From contig NZ_PKRT01000001.1 in NCBI RefSeq assembly GCF_002855555.1, positions 868,001 to 932,000 on the forward strand: 64,000 nucleotides of DNA, in the 5' to 3' direction. The notes under the pieces were generated by a model. It worked only from the letters and a program-made list of their open reading frames with translations. It did no database searches and was not told where the DNA came from. Shown one piece after another: positions 61,193-64,000 of this stretch. How positions within the stretch are numbered: position 1 is the first letter of the stretch; each line of letters begins with the position of its first letter. The DNA comes from Novosphingobium sp. TH158. GTDB lineage: Bacteria; Pseudomonadota; Alphaproteobacteria; Sphingomonadales; Sphingomonadaceae. A program made the position numbers and the translations under genes.

Positions 61193-61606
61193 TCAGCCCT
61201 CGCCGTATCGCACCAGCCGGCTATCCAGCACGGCGGCGGTGCGGTGCGGCACGACCTCTTCCTTGTAATGGGGATCGGTGACCATCGCCAGGAAGGCGTT
61301 GGCGCTGGGGAAACCCATGACGAAAACGCGGTCCCATTCGAACTGCGCGGGGCCGGTGATGACCCCTTCGAACCGCCCTTCCCAGATCATGCCGCCGCCC
61401 AACGCATGGATCACCGGCACCAGCCGGGTGAAGTATTCGGCAAAGGCGCGCTCCCCACTCCAGCCCAGTGCGGCGCAGGCGTGACCTTCGGGATAGGCGG
61501 CAGATTCGCGATAGCGGATCAGGTTGAGCAACTGGATCGGCCTGTCGCGCGGCAGGGCCTTGAAAGCGGCGAAGTTCTCGCGGTCCGGGTTGACGTAGCA
61601 GGTCAT
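61193..61606 (-). CDS. DUF1330 domain-containing protein
   Basis: 137 residues. RPIQLLNLIRYR, FAEYFTRLVPVIHALGGGMIWEGRF and WDRVFVMGFPSANAFLAMVTDPHYKE fit DUF1330, a small dimeric alpha-beta fold of the dimeric alpha/beta-barrel type. Function unknown. It begins 7 bp after the dnaE stop on the same strand. Confidence 0.88.
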   Translation of the reverse strand: MTCYVNPDRENFAAFKALPRDRPIQLLNLIRYRESAAYPEGHACAALGWSGERAFAEYFTRLVPVIHALGGGMIWEGRFEGVITGPAQFEWDRVFVMGFPSANAFLAMVTDPHYKEEVVPHRTAAVLDSRLVRYGEG

Positions 61607-61613
61607 GCGGTGA

Positions 61614-64000
61614 TCACGCGACCAGCCGCAGGTGGGCGGATCCGCGCCGCGCGCTGAGCGAGATATTGCTCACCCCGTCGATCGAGGACAGGCGATCGAC
61701 CAGTTCGGAATCGAGCTGGAAATCGCGGCCCAGCCGAAGGATTGGCTCCTTGCTGCCACCGGTACGCAGCACGGCCAGGACCTCGCCCGTTGCCTCGGCA
61801 TGGCGCGGCAGCAGCAGGGCCAGGTCGGAGATCGCCTCCACCCGGTCCACCTCGAGCCGCAGTTCCATGCGCGCCGCCTGGCGCACTTCCGAGAGCGGCT
61901 GGGCGCTGCGCACGGTGACGCGCGGGGGCTCGTCAGGGCTTGGCGCGTCAAGTTCCACCTGCAGCAGGATGCAGGTGCCCTCGCGCGACCAGTCCACGAA
62001 GCTCTGCACAAGCGATTCCTCGAAGCACGAGGCAGAGAACTGGCCCGACGAATCGGAGAAATCGGCCATGACGAAGTCCTTGCCGCGCTTGGTCTTGCGC
62101 CGCTGCACCCCTTCCACCATCGCTGCCATGGTTGCCGCCAGCCGCCCGCCACCGGGCACCCCGCTCTGCATCAGGCTGGCATAGGTCCGCGCGCCATTGG
62201 CGCTTGCGATGGTGCGCCATTGCTCGACCGGATGGGCGGCGAAATAGAAGCCGAAGTTCTCGCGCTCCTTGGCCATCTGCTCGGCGCGCGTCCACGGCTC
62301 GACCTCGGCAAGGCGAACCGCCTGATCGGCATGGTCATCGCCGCCGAACAGCGCCGCCTGCCCCGAATTGCGGCTGCGTTCCGCCTCGTCGGCAATCGCC
62401 AGCAGCATATCGGCATTGGCCAGCACCTTGGCCCGGTTGGGCTCAAGCTCGTCAAAGGCCCCGGCGGCGGCGAGCCCTTCCAGCTGGCGACGGTTCATCG
62501 AGCCATAGGGCGCGCGGCGGAACAGGTCCTCCAGGCTGGTGAAGCGGCCATTCGCCTCGCGCTCGGCAACGATGGCGTCCATGGCCTTTTCGCCGACATT
62601 GCGGATTCCGGCCATGCCATAGCGCACGGCCAGGCCTTCATCGGTTTCATCGACCGAAAATTCGGCCTCGGACCGGTTGATGTCCGGCCCGGCCAGTTCC
62701 AGCCCGTTGCGGCGCATATCGTCGACGAACACGGCCAGCTTTTCCGACTGGTGCATGTCGAAGCACATCGAAGCGGCATAGAACTCGTGCGGGTAATGCG
62801 TCTTCATCCACGCCGTCTGGTAGGCGAGAAGCGCATAGGCGGCGGCGTGCGACTTGTTGAAGCCATAGCCGGCGAACTTGTCGATCAGGTCGAACAGTTC
62901 GTTGGCCTTGGCCTTGTCGATCCCCGACACTTCCTTGCAGCCATCGACGAAGCGCTGGCGCTGGGCATCCATTTCCGCCTGCACCTTCTTGCCCATGGCG
63001 CGGCGCAGCAGGTCGGCATCGCCAAGCGAGTAGCCGGCAAGGATCTGCGCCGCCTGCATCACCTGTTCCTGGTAGACGAAGATGCCGTAGGTTTCGGAAA
63101 GGATGCCGGCCAGCTTCTCGTGCGGGTATTCGATCTGCTCCAGCCCGTTCTTGCGGCGGCCGAACAGCGGGATGTTGTCCATCGGGCCCGGGCGATAGAG
63201 CGAGACGAGCGCGATGATGTCACCGAAATTGGTCGGCTTCACCGCGGCAAGCGTGCGTCGCATGCCTTCCGATTCCAGCTGGAACACGCCCACCGTATCG
63301 CCGCGCTGCAGCAGCTGGTAGACTTCCGCATCTTCCCAGCTGAGCGCGCCCAGATCGATGGTGATGCCGCGCCGGGCCAGGAGATCCACCGCCTTGCGCA
63401 GGACCGAAAGCGTCTTGAGGCCGAGGAAGTCGAACTTGATGAGGCCGGTATCCTCGACATATTTCATGTCGAACTGGGTAACCGGCATGTCCGAGCGCGG
63501 ATCGCGATAGAGCGGGATCAGCTGCGCCAGCGGGCGATCCCCGATCACCACGCCGGCTGCGTGGGTGGAGCTGTTGCGCGGCAGGCCTTCCAGCTGCATC
63601 GCCAGGTCAACAAGGCGCTTCACCTCGTTGTCGTTATCATATTCGCGCCGGAACTCCGCCGCGCCGTTCAGGGCCCGCGGCAGGGGCCAGGGGTCGGTCG
63701 GGTGGTTGGGCACCATCTTGCACAGCCGGTCCACCTGGCCATAGCTCATCTGCAGGATGCGGCCGGTATCGCGCAGCACGGCGCGCGCCTTCATCTTGCC
63801 GAAGGTGATGATCTGCGCCACGTGATCGTGGCCGTATTTCTGCTGCACATAGCGGATCACCTCGCCGCGCCGGGTTTCGCAGAAGTCGATGTCGAAGTCC
63901 GGCATGGAAACGCGTTCCGGGTTGAGGAAGCGTTCGAACAGCAGGCCAAGCTTGAGCGGATCGAGATCGGTGATGGTCAGCGACCAGGCGACCAGCGAGC
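61614..64000 (-). CDS. dnaE: DNA polymerase III subunit alpha (N-terminus beyond window)
   Basis: 795 codons are visible, about two thirds of the usual 1,160. The catalytic aspartates are in PDFDIDF just after MP near 63903. GFNKSHAAAYALLAYQTAWMK, the helix-hairpin-helix region and a C-terminal OB-fold segment (LDAPSPDEPPRVTVRSAQPL) follow. It is the replicative polymerase core. The reading frame stays open to base 64000 and its upstream residues LDPLKLGLLFERFLNPERV agree with DnaE, so the start is outside. Confidence 0.97.
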   Translation of the reverse strand, partial: SLVAWSLTITDLDPLKLGLLFERFLNPERVSMPDFDIDFCETRRGEVIRYVQQKYGHDHVAQIITFGKMKARAVLRDTGRILQMSYGQVDRLCKMVPNHPTDPWPLPRALNGAAEFRREYDNDNEVKRLVDLAMQLEGLPRNSSTHAAGVVIGDRPLAQLIPLYRDPRSDMPVTQFDMKYVEDTGLIKFDFLGLKTLSVLRKAVDLLARRGITIDLGALSWEDAEVYQLLQRGDTVGVFQLESEGMRRTLAAVKPTNFGDIIALVSLYRPGPMDNIPLFGRRKNGLEQIEYPHEKLAGILSETYGIFVYQEQVMQAAQILAGYSLGDADLLRRAMGKKVQAEMDAQRQRFVDGCKEVSGIDKAKANELFDLIDKFAGYGFNKSHAAAYALLAYQTAWMKTHYPHEFYAASMCFDMHQSEKLAVFVDDMRRNGLELAGPDINRSEAEFSVDETDEGLAVRYGMAGIRNVGEKAMDAIVAEREANGRFTSLEDLFRRAPYGSMNRRQLEGLAAAGAFDELEPNRAKVLANADMLLAIADEAERSRNSGQAALFGGDDHADQAVRLAEVEPWTRAEQMAKERENFGFYFAAHPVEQWRTIASANGARTYASLMQSGVPGGGRLAATMAAMVEGVQRRKTKRGKDFVMADFSDSSGQFSASCFEESLVQSFVDWSREGTCILLQVELDAPSPDEPPRVTVRSAQPLSEVRQAARMELRLEVDRVEAISDLALLLPRHAEATGEVLAVLRTGGSKEPILRLGRDFQLDSELVDRLSSIDGVSNISLSARRGSAHLRLVA

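Noticed and set aside
1-64000. rRNA, tRNA, CRISPR array, phage or integrase genes
   Set aside because: None seen. No regularly spaced direct repeats, no tRNA-like cloverleaf with a CCA or T-loop pattern was noticed, and no transposase or integrase motif is present. A tRNAscan run could still reveal one.

Overview
The window is a high-GC, densely coded stretch of a chromosome from an alphaproteobacterium, most likely a sphingomonad of the Novosphingobium/Sphingobium type. This is inferred from the protein families and GC-rich codon use. It also rests on the long-form isocitrate lyase, the carboxyspermidine route to polyamines with a speF-type leader, and the dispersed GTCATTGCGAG repeat. No rRNA, tRNA, CRISPR array, phage or transposase gene was found. 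About 64 protein genes are supported, many start-to-stop overlapped (ATGA, GTGA or TGATG), so operons are easy to read.

Bases 1-36000 look like an accessory catabolic region. It begins with an AraC-controlled set: an MBL hydrolase, a Zn dehydrogenase and an SDR on the minus strand, and a sulfotransferase and VOC protein on the plus strand. Two matching GTCCCGA-N12-GTCCCG sites face the two operons. A GntR gene diverges from an aldehyde dehydrogenase - SDR - (hydroxyacid dehydrogenase fused to a SnoaL domain) operon. Next comes a complete coenzyme F420 locus (9757-16948): fbiC, cofD and cofE on the minus strand, and npdG, cofC, an SDR and an F420-type LLM oxidoreductase on the plus strand. This is an uncommon cofactor for this group of bacteria. 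Bases 17067-24234 hold a tightly overlapped operon of exported proteins: a PF03640-type repeat protein, an unrecognised 400-residue protein, a DUF1592/1588/1585 c-type cytochrome-like protein, a Tat-type DUF1552 protein, a secreted VOC protein and a HiPIP. A MarR regulator and a TIM-barrel protein close it. Its promoter carries a perfect palindrome between the -35 and -10. This is the best candidate in the window for an undescribed system. The catabolic region continues with a Rieske oxygenase, a second sulfotransferase, SnoaL proteins, sodC, a malonyl-CoA synthetase-like ligase, a dienelactone hydrolase, an alpha/beta hydrolase, an amidohydrolase and two TauD-type dioxygenases beside a TetR regulator.

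Bases 36000-64000 are mostly core genes. They include aceA with a 52-residue downstream gene and a divergent ScfR/RamB-like regulator with a perfect operator. Polyamine genes follow: ornithine decarboxylase with a structured leader, carboxynorspermidine decarboxylase and dehydrogenase, the latter two separated by a GxxExxY cassette with 35-bp inverted repeats. Then come lemA/DUF3137, a threonine dehydratase, two tandem MAPEG genes, an RNA m5U methyltransferase, nnr, a lipoprotein, ilvD, an N-formylglutamate amidohydrolase, ispE and ETF-QO. The window ends with a degenerate uracil-DNA glycosylase, a lytic transglycosylase, moaB, a PA0069-type radical SAM protein, DUF1330 and the C-terminal two thirds of dnaE.

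Taken together, F420, a radical-SAM cofactor pathway, several SDRs, two 2-oxoglutarate dioxygenases, a Rieske oxygenase and paired sulfotransferase/sulfatase-like genes suggest a pathway for some complex, possibly cyclic or sulfated, organic substrate. The substrate cannot be named from sequence alone.
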